64,000 nucleotides of DNA from UBA6382 sp963617965. Its GTDB lineage: Bacteria; Bacteroidota; Bacteroidia; Bacteroidales; Bacteroidaceae. Where the stretch lies: positions 1-64,000 of the forward strand of contig CAVEQO010000002.1 of NCBI GenBank assembly GCA_963617965.1, written 5' to 3'. Below are positions 54,533 to 63,010 of the stretch, in pieces. The notes under the pieces are model-generated. The model had not been told where the DNA came from. It was given only the letters and a program-made list of their open reading frames with translations, and ran no database searches. How positions within the stretch are numbered: the stretch's first letter is position 1; each line of letters starts with the position of its first letter. The translations under genes were made by a program, and so were the position numbers.

Positions 54533-55168
54533 ATGATATTGGATTTAGAACATATAGGTAACATACCTGTCAGTACTTCGGTTATTGCTTCGTTGTTTAC
54601 AAACATTGAAGCAGGAAATCAGAAAGTGCGCAATCTTGAGGCGGCTCATAAGATTATCCGACTCAAGAAGGGGCTTTATGTGGTTGCTCCAGCAGTGTCT
54701 CGGGTTGCTATATCCACAGAACTGATTGCCAATCATCTTTATGCTCCATCTTATGTGTCAATGCAGACGGCATTACGCTATTATGGTTTAATTCCAGAGG
54801 CTGTTTACACCACTCAGTCGATGACGCTAAAGCACTCTCGTAATTTTGACACTCCAGTAGGACGCTTTGAATACAAGAATATGGCACGAGAGGCTTTTTC
54901 CATAGGAATCACAAGTATCAATATGCAGAGTTACGCCTTCCTGATGGCAACACCCGAAAAGGCACTTTGCGATTTGATAGCAAATTCTCCCAAGGTTAAT
55001 TTACGCTATCTGAAAGATGTTGAGAACTATTTGGAAGAAGACATCCGAATGGAGATGGATAATTTCAAGAATATGGACATAAGCATATTTGAGCGGTATG
55101 CTCAGGTTGGCAAAAAGTCTAAATCCATAAAAACACTAATTAAATATTTAAGGAATGAGCACAAATGA
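54533..55168 (+). CDS. AbiEi-type antitoxin
   Basis: 211 residues. Winged-helix N-terminus (SVIASLFTNIEAGNQKV, IRLKKGLYVVAP) followed by the AbiEi core: ELIANHLYAPSYVSMQTALR, YYGLIPE and the late ALCDLIANSP. It neutralises the nucleotidyltransferase toxin in type IV toxin-antitoxin/abortive infection systems and represses the operon. The stop overlaps the toxin start by 14 bases. No alternative start is likely because of the promoter position. Confidence 0.9.
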   Translation: MILDLEHIGNIPVSTSVIASLFTNIEAGNQKVRNLEAAHKIIRLKKGLYVVAPAVSRVAISTELIANHLYAPSYVSMQTALRYYGLIPEAVYTTQSMTLKHSRNFDTPVGRFEYKNMAREAFSIGITSINMQSYAFLMATPEKALCDLIANSPKVNLRYLKDVENYLEEDIRMEMDNFKNMDISIFERYAQVGKKSKSIKTLIKYLRNEHK

Positions 55169-55985
55169 GATATTCAATCAGATGCTTTCAGGCTATGACG
55201 TAACGACTGAGCAGCAAAAGCGCAATGCTATCTTCGAGGTCAACCAGCAGATTATCCTTGCAGGTCTTTACAATGGTGGCTTTTTCAACGAGGCAGCTTT
55301 CTATGGTGGAACTTGTCTGCGCATATTCCATGGATTGCAGCGTTTCTCCGAGGATATGGATTTTTCCTTACTTGCACCAAATGAGAACTTCGACTTTACA
55401 CAATACTTTCAGCCCATCATTGACCAATTCGCTTTGGTGGGTAGAGAGGTTGAAATCAGAAAGAAGGACAAAAAGAACTTTGGCAAGGTGGAGTCTGCCT
55501 TTCTGAAAGACAACACAGATGTGTATGATATTACATTCCAGACTGAGAAATCCGTTAAGATAAAGATAGAAGTTGATACCCAACCTCCATTGAAATTCAA
55601 AACAGAACAGAAGTTGCTTCTGCTCCCCCAGTCATTTATGACAAGGTGTTTCACGCTGCCAACCCTCTTTGCAGGAAAGATGCATGCCTTGGTGTATCGT
55701 GCTTGGAAGAACAGAGTAAAGGGACGTGACTGGTATGACTTCGAATGGTATGTTCGCCACAATGTCCCTCTTGACTTTACCCACTTGTGCGAAAGAGCCT
55801 TGCAATTCAATCAAGAGGAGCTTGACAAGGAGACTTTCCTGCAAAAACTGAACGAGCGACTTGCCACGGCAGACATGAATCAAGTAAAAGCAGACGTGTT
55901 GCCTTTTGTAAGAAATCCGAAAGAATTGGATATTTGGTCGAATGACTATTTTATGCAATTAGCCAAAATGATTAGATTTGAATGA
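55155..55985 (+). CDS. AbiEii/AbiGii nucleotidyltransferase toxin
   Basis: 276 residues. DNA polymerase beta-type nucleotidyltransferase with GGTCLRIFHG and SEDMDFSLL (catalytic acidic pair), KIKIEVDTQP and the downstream AGKMHALVYRAWKNRVKGRDWYD block of this family. Toxins of this class are thought to block growth by modifying tRNA or another RNA. Its stop codon overlaps the caspase start (ATGA). Confidence 0.92.
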   Translation: MSTNEIFNQMLSGYDVTTEQQKRNAIFEVNQQIILAGLYNGGFFNEAAFYGGTCLRIFHGLQRFSEDMDFSLLAPNENFDFTQYFQPIIDQFALVGREVEIRKKDKKNFGKVESAFLKDNTDVYDITFQTEKSVKIKIEVDTQPPLKFKTEQKLLLLPQSFMTRCFTLPTLFAGKMHALVYRAWKNRVKGRDWYDFEWYVRHNVPLDFTHLCERALQFNQEELDKETFLQKLNERLATADMNQVKADVLPFVRNPKELDIWSNDYFMQLAKMIRFE

Positions 55986-56905
55986 GGATAAGAACCATCA
56001 CATATCTTCTCCTATTGCTCTCCTTGTCTGTTACCGCACAGACAAAGAGAGCTTTGGTTATAGGGTTGGGCGAACAGCAGGACAAGGCTTGGAACAAAAT
56101 CAATGGCGACAAGGATGTGCCGCTTGTTCAGGCGATGCTGAAAGATGCTGGTTTCAAGTCTGTCACGACATTGGTGAACCGACAGGCAACAAAGGCTGGC
56201 ATTGTTGGGGTGTTCAAACGGATGGCAGCATCGTGTAAGCAAGGCGATGTGGTGTATGTCCACTATTCTGGGCATGGACAACAGATGACGGATGTGCATA
56301 ATGACGAGAAAGACAGACTGGATGAATGTTGGATTCCTTATGATGCCTATCGAAAAGCAAGTGCCACTTATCATGGGGAGAAACATCTGACAGACGATGA
56401 ACTGAATGTCTATCTCAACGCTATTCGTAATAAGATAGGGACAAAAGGAAAACTCCTTGTAGTGATAGACGCTTGCCATAGCGGTGACGGCACTCGTGGA
56501 GATGATGAAGATATTGTGAGAGGCGTGGAAGATACATTGACGGTTGATACTCTGAATGCTCGTGGCTTATACGAGACCTTTGAGACGATTAAATCGTTCT
56601 TTATGGGTGACAATGGCAAAGAAAAAGCCATTAATCATAAGGCCAAACCTTTGGCAGAACGATGGATCACTATCAGTGCTTGCAAAAGCGACCAAGTGAA
56701 CATCGAAATGAAAAGTCCTGCTGTCGGCAAACTGACTTACGCCTTGTGGACAGAACTGAAGAATGGCGACAAGGTTGGCAATGATGAGTTTATAAGGCGA
56801 ATCAGAAAGTTCGTGAACCGCAATACCAGCAGCAGACCACAACAGCCTGAAATGACAGGTGAAGACATCGACAAATATAATATAACGGACATACTGAGTA
56901 GATAA
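55982..56905 (+). CDS. Exported caspase-family peptidase
   Basis: 307 residues. Signal peptide ILLLLL-type (TITYLLLLLSLSVTAQ) followed by the C14 fold: ALVIGLGEQQDKAWN, catalytic His in YVHYSGHGQQM and Cys in VIDACHSGDGTRG. The C-terminal TISACKSDQVN block is also family-like. Cleavage after Lys/Arg or Asp cannot be predicted. Starts inside the AbiEii stop and is 3 bp from the sigma factor. Confidence 0.9.
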   Translation: MRIRTITYLLLLLSLSVTAQTKRALVIGLGEQQDKAWNKINGDKDVPLVQAMLKDAGFKSVTTLVNRQATKAGIVGVFKRMAASCKQGDVVYVHYSGHGQQMTDVHNDEKDRLDECWIPYDAYRKASATYHGEKHLTDDELNVYLNAIRNKIGTKGKLLVVIDACHSGDGTRGDDEDIVRGVEDTLTVDTLNARGLYETFETIKSFFMGDNGKEKAINHKAKPLAERWITISACKSDQVNIEMKSPAVGKLTYALWTELKNGDKVGNDEFIRRIRKFVNRNTSSRPQQPEMTGEDIDKYNITDILSR

Positions 56906-56908
56906 AGA

Positions 56909-57571
56909 ATGGCAAAGACAATACAAATGCGTACACCACAACAGGAAAAGGAAGCTCGGCTTGTTGCTGGCATGTACGATAAGGATAGGAAAATACAGTC
57001 GGAACTGTATGCGTATTGCTCACGTTACTTTTGGGCAAACTACCGTGGCGTGTTCTTCGCTGACGAGGAATCTGCCACAGAGATATTCCAAAACACATTC
57101 ATTGCGATGTGGGAGAATATCGAGCGCAGGAAGATTTATGTGAGCGATGGCAGAGTGATGGGCAAGAACAACGAACCGTTGAGTGGTAGCATCCTCACTT
57201 ATTTCATGGGAATTGCCCGCATCAAGTATCTGGAATGGGTAAGAGAACATCCTGCCTATGCCGACCCTGAAACGGAAATGGGACGGAAGATAATGGAAAA
57301 AGGATTTTATGCCCGGCAGTACATCAATATGCTGTATGACTCGGAAGACAATAAGATGCTTGACATCATTGCTGATGTCATATCTCACATGTCGGAGCGG
57401 TGCCGTGAGATATTGAGCAAGTTCTACTATGAGGAGAAAGACTTGGACACAATCCTGTTGGAGATACCGACAATAGACTCCAAGAACGCCCTCAAAACGA
57501 AGAAGCACAAGTGCATGGAGTCGTTGCGTACTTTGGCAAAGAACATTTATCACAACTATTTGAACTCATAA
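56909..57571 (+). CDS. Sigma-70 (ECF-like) RNA polymerase sigma factor
   Basis: 220 residues. Region 2: LYAYCSRYFWANYRGVFF ... EIFQNTFIAMWENI. A linker follows, then region 4 (MSERCREILSKFYYEEKDLD and a DNA-binding C-terminus NALKTKKHKCMESLR). It lies between a protease and the anti-sigma candidate, so its activity is probably held by the next protein. 14 bp separate them. Confidence 0.9.
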   Translation: MAKTIQMRTPQQEKEARLVAGMYDKDRKIQSELYAYCSRYFWANYRGVFFADEESATEIFQNTFIAMWENIERRKIYVSDGRVMGKNNEPLSGSILTYFMGIARIKYLEWVREHPAYADPETEMGRKIMEKGFYARQYINMLYDSEDNKMLDIIADVISHMSERCREILSKFYYEEKDLDTILLEIPTIDSKNALKTKKHKCMESLRTLAKNIYHNYLNS

Positions 57572-57585
57572 CACGGCATACGGAT

Positions 57586-58005
57586 ATGGACAATAATAAT
57601 TTCCAAGACAGAATAGATGAGTACTTGCTTCATTGTAACACCATGCCAGAGGAAGACAAGGCGCAGTTTCTGAAAGAGATTGACGAGGATGTGGAGAAAA
57701 GAGAGCTGTATGAGTTTACGAAGAATGTAAAGGCGGCTATGATGAGCCGTGGAGAGAAGCTGAAAGCCATGACTGAGTTTCAAAAGGAAATGAAACATGG
57801 TCACAGAAAAACTTGGCTTTGGATTTCGAGTATTGCAGCTATCTTAGTTGTCGGTTTCTTTGCCATCAATCCACTGTTTGTTGGAAATTCCCCTACCGAT
57901 AATGTGCGAGGCGATGAAAACGATGTCTTTGATCTGACCGTACCAACAGATAGTATTAGCAATGACTCTATATCAACAGATACCATATCATTGCATCATG
58001 AATAA
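57586..58005 (+). CDS. Membrane anti-sigma factor candidate
   Basis: 139 residues. Acidic helical N-terminal domain (about 1-72), one membrane helix (about 76-95, WLWISSIAAILVVGFFAI) and a periplasmic Asp/Ser/Thr-rich tail with DSISNDSISTDTIS. Placement right after a sigma gene plus this topology is the basis for the call; there is no ZAS zinc motif. Its 3' end overlaps the start of the CHAT gene by eight bases. Confidence 0.65.
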   Translation: MDNNNFQDRIDEYLLHCNTMPEEDKAQFLKEIDEDVEKRELYEFTKNVKAAMMSRGEKLKAMTEFQKEMKHGHRKTWLWISSIAAILVVGFFAINPLFVGNSPTDNVRGDENDVFDLTVPTDSISNDSISTDTISLHHE

Positions 58006-61000
58006 GGCATTGCTATTGTCGTTAGTTCTATTCTGTTGTGGTTTGCAGATGCAAGCGCAGACATTGACCGAGGCGGAAGTCACGGCTAAAATGAATGAAG
58101 CCTTTGCATTGATCAATGCCAAGAAGACCGCTGAAGCCCTGGATGCCTTTCTCCTTGTCGGAAGAAATACGGAACAGCAGCGAAATGAAGTTGAGCATCA
58201 AGTATATGTGTGCAGTCAGACGATGGCTTGTATGTGTTATGAAACTTTGAAACGCTATGAAGAGGCTTATCTGTTGGCTAAGAAACTGATGTCTGGCGGT
58301 CTCACAGAGAAAGAGAAGAAAGATGTCGGTCATCTGTATGCCATGAACGGATATATGTATGCCACCAGTTTTATGCACGTAGACAACAGGCAATTAGCTA
58401 AGGCTCGTGTCATTTTGGAAGATATTATGCCATACGCTGACGGAAAGGTAAGAGAGTATGCTCTGCCAAAGATACCGTTGACATGGTATTTTGAGGCGGC
58501 TGAATACCATTTGTCCCAACAGTATGACAAGGCTTTGTCATGTTACCAAAACGCCCTGAAAGGTTTTATGGAACTTGGGAAAACAGATGATGAGATTTCT
58601 GTATTGCGACATATAGCCGAAATAAAAGGAACTCTTTATGATGTGGCAGGTTCAGAGGAAGCTTACAAACAGGTACTTTCCTTGTCAAAGCAGATTGGCA
58701 AATCGGATCTTCAGATGGAAATTCTGAAAGAGCTATGGAATATAGGGAATACAATAGGTGATGTACAAGAGGTGCAAACCTATGCTGCGAGTATAGACTC
58801 ATTAGTAGATGCAACGGCTGACTTGCAGACAAAGTACACCTATTATAATCAGAAAGGCAATGAAGCAAAAGGCTTGGGGCAATACGGCATTGCAGAGCAA
58901 TGGTACTTGTGTGGGAAGAATATTGCTGAACGTACTGATGCCAAAGCCGTATCAGCCAATAAACATCTGAGCTATTCCAACTTGCGCAACCTGTATGCAG
59001 CCATAGGACGATATGACGATGCCCTGCTATATGGCAAGAAAGCAATAGAGGAATTTCAAGCACATACTCCAATGAGTGACGCTACTTATAATATGCCTTA
59101 CTTGGCTTTGGCTGATATTTATCGGCTGATGGGTGACAAGGAGAACTGCTATAGAAGTCTTGACAAACTCTTTGAGACGGCTTCACGAATGACAGAACCT
59201 AAAGGACTCTATTCCCTATATACAACAAGAGGCAGATGCCATTTTGCTTTCAAAGACTACCAATCAGCCTTGAATGACTATAAGAAAGCAGACGAATTAC
59301 TTGCTACAAAATATCCGCAGACGGATGGCGACAGAATAGCTTTGTTAGCTCTGATAGGAGGTGTGGAGCATCAGTTGGGGAACAATGCAGAATCGGAACA
59401 ATACTATCGAAAGTATGCCGAATATACCAAGGGGCTATATGGTGAGAAAAGTCTGGAACATATCAATGCGCAAATATATCTTGCCAATGCAGAAGGTTTT
59501 GCTGGGAATATAACGAATGGTTGCAATGATTATGTGGCAGCGGTATTGCAATTGAAGGCTTTGATGAAACAACGCATCCTTTATATGAGCAGTACGGAGC
59601 GTGAAGGTTTGTGGAATCCACTGTCCTCATTGTTTACGATGATGACGCCCTATGCTTTGGAGGCAAAGCAGATGCAGACGGCTTTCACAAAGAATTGCTA
59701 TGACGCTCTTGTCATGTCGAAGTCTTTCCTCTTGGAATCGGAACGCTCCATGTATGATGTCATCAAAAGAAAAGGAACTGCTGAGGACATGCACGACTAT
59801 ACCGTGATGGCAAGCATGAAGAATCAAGTCAAGGTTTGGGAAAAGGACTATAAGGCGAATGCCGACAGCATCCTGAATGTGTCAAGAAGAGTAAGCCGTT
59901 TGGAAAATCTGTTGGCTAACAGATGCAAGGGGTATAGCGATGGGACAGACTTCATGGATGTGGATTATAATGCCGTGAAACAGGCATTAGGACAGAATGA
60001 AGTATTGATAGATTTCACTGACTACATTTCACAATCACAAGGAAGAAAGTATGCTGCCTATATAATAAACAAGGTGCAGGATTATCCACAACTGAAACCA
60101 CTGTTTGCAGAAAGACAGATAGATTCGCTTGGCATCGTCCGACCAGACATGTATTATGACAAGGATTATGCACAGGATGTATTACAACTGCTATGGGAGC
60201 CATTGAAAACGAATATACCAGAAGGTACAACTGTTTATTACGTGCCATCGCAGTTGTTGTTCCAAGTGTCATTGGAGTCATTGCCGTTGCCAGATGGCTC
60301 ATTGTTGGGTAGCCACTACAACTTCGTGAGATTGTCTTCGGCTCGTGAATTGATGAAGATGAAATCAAGGAAAAATGATAGAAAGGAAAATACAGCTATA
60401 CTGTATGGCGATCTGCAATATGACTTGGAAGAAGTTGCTATGGTTGAAGAATCCAAGAAATATGATTTGTCAAACTTGCTTGCCATGCATGGTGAAATTG
60501 CTCATGGTGATTCCGTGTTCCATAATTTGCAAGGAACAAAAGAGGAAATCTTGAAGATAGAAGACTTGTTGAGAAGAAATAAATGGCAAGTCACTCCATA
60601 CATGGGCAAGAACGGCACAGAAGAGTCATTCCTAAATATGCATGGCAACTCGCCTAAATTGCTTCATCTTGCCACTCATGGATTTTACTACACTCCAAAT
60701 AGAGCGGAGAATGTTGATTATCTCAAAGGTTATACGGATGCCATGTCTCTTTCTGGGCTTGTTTTGTCTGGAGGTAATGCCGCATGGTTAGGCAAGTCAT
60801 TACCAAAAGGTGTACTTGGTGGAATACTTACAGCTAATGATATAGCACGTTTGGATTTGAGTAATACGGATATGGTGGTATTGTCAGCTTGTCAGACAGG
60901 ACAAGGCAAGGCTACAGCCGAAGGATTATACGGTTTGCAACGAGCCTTCAAAAAAGCAGGAGTTGGAACAATCGTCATGTCTTTGTGGAGTGTGAGTGAT

Positions 61001-61156
61001 AAAACAACTTCAGAATTTATGACTACATTCTATGAACGCCTTGCCGACACCCATAATGCATGGAACAAACGCAAGGCATTTGAGGAAGCCAAGGAAATCA
61101 TCAGAAAGAAGCACCCCGATCCGTTCCATTGGGCTGCGTTTGTGATGTTGGACTGA
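57998..61156 (+). CDS. Exported TPR-CHAT protease
   Basis: 1052 residues. Signal peptide (ALLLSLVLFCCGLQMQAQ), then about ten TPR-like repeats up to residue ~520 and a helical linker. The C-terminal CHAT domain (about 760-1052) has His in LLHLATHGFYYT and Cys in VVLSACQTGQGKA, the caspase-like dyad. In characterised TPR-CHAT proteins, binding of a partner to the TPR part switches the protease. Here both it and the caspase are predicted to be exported. Confidence 0.92.
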   Translation: MNKALLLSLVLFCCGLQMQAQTLTEAEVTAKMNEAFALINAKKTAEALDAFLLVGRNTEQQRNEVEHQVYVCSQTMACMCYETLKRYEEAYLLAKKLMSGGLTEKEKKDVGHLYAMNGYMYATSFMHVDNRQLAKARVILEDIMPYADGKVREYALPKIPLTWYFEAAEYHLSQQYDKALSCYQNALKGFMELGKTDDEISVLRHIAEIKGTLYDVAGSEEAYKQVLSLSKQIGKSDLQMEILKELWNIGNTIGDVQEVQTYAASIDSLVDATADLQTKYTYYNQKGNEAKGLGQYGIAEQWYLCGKNIAERTDAKAVSANKHLSYSNLRNLYAAIGRYDDALLYGKKAIEEFQAHTPMSDATYNMPYLALADIYRLMGDKENCYRSLDKLFETASRMTEPKGLYSLYTTRGRCHFAFKDYQSALNDYKKADELLATKYPQTDGDRIALLALIGGVEHQLGNNAESEQYYRKYAEYTKGLYGEKSLEHINAQIYLANAEGFAGNITNGCNDYVAAVLQLKALMKQRILYMSSTEREGLWNPLSSLFTMMTPYALEAKQMQTAFTKNCYDALVMSKSFLLESERSMYDVIKRKGTAEDMHDYTVMASMKNQVKVWEKDYKANADSILNVSRRVSRLENLLANRCKGYSDGTDFMDVDYNAVKQALGQNEVLIDFTDYISQSQGRKYAAYIINKVQDYPQLKPLFAERQIDSLGIVRPDMYYDKDYAQDVLQLLWEPLKTNIPEGTTVYYVPSQLLFQVSLESLPLPDGSLLGSHYNFVRLSSARELMKMKSRKNDRKENTAILYGDLQYDLEEVAMVEESKKYDLSNLLAMHGEIAHGDSVFHNLQGTKEEILKIEDLLRRNKWQVTPYMGKNGTEESFLNMHGNSPKLLHLATHGFYYTPNRAENVDYLKGYTDAMSLSGLVLSGGNAAWLGKSLPKGVLGGILTANDIARLDLSNTDMVVLSACQTGQGKATAEGLYGLQRAFKKAGVGTIVMSLWSVSDKTTSEFMTTFYERLADTHNAWNKRKAFEEAKEIIRKKHPDPFHWAAFVMLD

Positions 61157-61159
61157 TGG

Positions 61160-61195
61160 AAATGGTTACTTTTCTCCCTCTCCTATCATAAACAG
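61160..61195 (+). repeat. 36-bp intergenic repeat, copy 1
   Basis: AAATGGTTACTTTTCT, nine variable bases, ATCATAAACAG. It lies right after the CHAT gene and before the YbjN-like gene. Copy 2 is at 62086-62121 with identical spacing. Confidence 0.75.
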
Positions 61196-61213
61196 CAAAA
61201 AACTATTGTGAAT

Positions 61214-61600
61214 ATGAAGCAGGAAGAAATAGTAAACGAGATTCGCCGAATGTGCGGTAATGTAAAGTTTATGCCTTCTTTAGGCTGGCACTTCAAGTAC
61301 AAGGAACAAGTGTATTTCTATGTGATAGGTAAAGATGAAAGTCTGATACGATTCTGCATTCCTTTTGTCACAAGGCTTCCCTTGCATAATAAGGAGTCTC
61401 TAAAGAATGCGGTGAACGAAACCAACAGAAATGTAAAGTTCATCAAAGCTCTTTTATCAGAAAAAGATGAAACGAAAGTATCTTTGGATTATGATCACAA
61501 GATAACGGACGAGGAATCTGCCAAGGACATCGTTCCGCATATTATCAAAGCATTGGACTTTGCTGTTGGATATTTGGAGGAGAGAGTAAGAGAAAATTGA
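61214..61600 (+). CDS. YbjN/secretion-chaperone-like protein
   Basis: 128 residues from ATG (a GTG two codons upstream is the other choice). Alpha/beta pattern resembling YbjN or type III chaperone-like folds: GWHFKYKEQVYFYVIGKD, a NETNRNVKFIKALL helix, and a C-terminal IIKALDFAVGYLEE. Such proteins act as adaptors; the partner is unknown. Precedes another copy of the 5' element. Confidence 0.6.
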   Translation: MKQEEIVNEIRRMCGNVKFMPSLGWHFKYKEQVYFYVIGKDESLIRFCIPFVTRLPLHNKESLKNAVNETNRNVKFIKALLSEKDETKVSLDYDHKITDEESAKDIVPHIIKALDFAVGYLEERVREN

Positions 61601-61614
61601 TAACAAAAAACTTA

Positions 61615-61640
61615 AAGTTGTGCCCGACACGAAATAAGGG
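61615..61640 (+). repeat. Shared 5' element, copy 3
   Basis: AAGTTGTGCCCGACACGAAA then TAAGGG, 9 bp before the ATG at 61650. Confidence 0.75.
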
Positions 61641-61649
61641 TGTTGAAAT

Positions 61650-61970
61650 ATGAAATTTAACATACGTTTTGCACTATCTGATTTGTGTGGCAAATTCCGC
61701 CATCGCAGCAATACCAAATTCACAGATATAGAGAAGCGTGCGAGAAACACGATTCATCTTTATGTTCATCACAAAATTGATGATGGGCAAATGCTAAATG
61801 ATATGTTAGAAATTCGCAAAGAGTTTTATGGGCTAATAAATACCAACGACCAGATTGTCATTGACGAAAACACTCCATTATGGATGAATCGTTTCTTTGG
61901 ATTCAAATTTCACGATTGGGCAAACTTCCAAATGATAAAAAGCATTTCAAAGAGCATCCTGAAGAATTGA
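61650..61970 (+). CDS. Small hypothetical protein
   Basis: 106 residues. Basic N-terminus (LSDLCGKFRHRSNTKF), no signal peptide or membrane helix, helical centre (MLNDMLEIRKEFYGLI) and a Trp/Phe-rich C-terminus. No family recognised. The following 200 bp to the next gene hold a repeat and the 5' element. Confidence 0.5.
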   Translation: MKFNIRFALSDLCGKFRHRSNTKFTDIEKRARNTIHLYVHHKIDDGQMLNDMLEIRKEFYGLINTNDQIVIDENTPLWMNRFFGFKFHDWANFQMIKSISKSILKN

Positions 61971-62085
61971 TTGGCGAGACTAAAAAAGTTACGACAAAAT
62001 CTGCGAGATGGGCTACAATGAAGAATTTATTGAAGCTTGCGAATATATTTTGAGAAATCTTACAAAATAAATATTTTCTGATAGT

Positions 62086-62121
62086 AAATGGTTACTTTTC
62101 TATTCTATGTATCATAAACAG
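62086..62121 (+). repeat. 36-bp intergenic repeat, copy 2
   Basis: Same layout as copy 1. TACTTTTC inside it is one base off the -7 promoter consensus, so it could be a promoter. Confidence 0.75.
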
Positions 62122-62139
62122 ACAAAATAACAAATTTAG

Positions 62140-62164
62140 AAGTTGTGCCCGACACGGATTAGGG
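62140..62164 (+). repeat. Shared 5' element, copy 4
   Basis: AAGTTGTGCCCGACACGGAT then TAGGG, 9 bp before the ATG at 62174. Confidence 0.75.
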
Positions 62165-62173
62165 AATTAAATT

Positions 62174-62620
62174 ATGAAAACAAGAAATCTTATGATTGGA
62201 TTTACATGTATCGCTATTGTCTTGACTGGTTGTGAATCAAAAAAACATAATAGTCATAACACTGATATTGATGTGGTATCTGTTGATGAGGAAAATTCGT
62301 CAAATGATGAATCTGAAGAGCCTAACAGTGTAAATGATGTTAGTGACATAAATTCATCAGGTACTTACTACTATCCTTCTGTTCCTGCAATGCAACAAAA
62401 CACGACAGAATACCAAGAGCGTCAGCCTCATGAGGAATATTGCAGAGCTTGTAACGGTACTGGAACTTGCCACGCATGTAATGGAACAGGACAACAGGTC
62501 AGTGCCATGAGTCTTGCTTCAGACGAAACTGTTTATAGAAATTGCAGAGCTTGCAATGGAACTGGAACTTGTGGTGGTTGCGGAGGTGACGGTAAAATCA
62601 CAGAAGGTATTGATTATTAA
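62174..62620 (+). CDS. Lipoprotein with DnaJ-type CxxCxGxG motifs
   Basis: 148 residues. Signal peptide with lipobox VLTGCES, an Asp/Glu/Ser linker (about 30-70), then two zinc-finger-like segments (YCRACNGTGTCHACNGTG and NCRACNGTGTCGGCGG). No J domain. Paralogous in design to the 53.6-kb protein. Role unknown; zinc-dependent envelope chaperone or structural lipoprotein. Confidence 0.75.
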   Translation: MKTRNLMIGFTCIAIVLTGCESKKHNSHNTDIDVVSVDEENSSNDESEEPNSVNDVSDINSSGTYYYPSVPAMQQNTTEYQERQPHEEYCRACNGTGTCHACNGTGQQVSAMSLASDETVYRNCRACNGTGTCGGCGGDGKITEGIDY

Positions 62621-62680
62621 TCAAAGAATAGAGATGGGAATTGTTGAATGTTTAAAAATTATATTTGGTCAGAATAAGAC

Positions 62681-62704
62681 TAAACCCAACACAATTTAGG
62701 AGGG
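62681..62704 (+). repeat. Shared 5' element, diverged copy 5
   Basis: TAAACCCAACACAATTTAGG then AGGG keeps the CCC-ACAC-AATTTAGG core, 6 bp before the ATG at 62711. Confidence 0.5.
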
Positions 62705-62710
62705 ATTATT

Positions 62711-63010
62711 ATGAAGACTATTAGAAATACAGACAAAATACGTGTCCTCGGCGTAATATTTAAGGACATACACGAAGCTATAACCTATGCCCAGGAGGGA
62801 AAGCCTAAAGAAGGGGTTTATGTTGCTGTGATTTCAGAACGCTACCCTTGTTTCGACTCTCATGATTATGCCTATGAGCGTCGGCGTTATTGGAACATCA
62901 TATTTGCAAAATCGGAAGAGGAATTGAACTCGAAACTTGCAGAACTTGACAACACTGTTCATCATATCAATTTCTGCAAATACTCCGACGCACTTGCCCC
63001 TATGGCATAA
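62711..63010 (+). CDS. Hypothetical protein with open frame beyond the stop
   Basis: 99 residues, alpha/beta, soluble (IFKDIHEAITYAQEGKP, AVISERYPCFDSHDYAYERR). No family recognised. After the TAA the same frame stays open for 51 more codons (WGGDSRYQGYGTDVELTDD onward) to a TGA at 63164-63166, almost at the island end. The gene may be a longer protein with a nonsense mutation, or the trailing part may be older IS sequence. Confidence 0.5.
   Translation: MKTIRNTDKIRVLGVIFKDIHEAITYAQEGKPKEGVYVAVISERYPCFDSHDYAYERRRYWNIIFAKSEEELNSKLAELDNTVHHINFCKYSDALAPMA

Noticed and set aside
62514..62699. Plus-strand frame overlapping the 62.2-kb lipoprotein
   Set aside because: Shadow frame of the Cys-rich region extending into the intergenic repeat.
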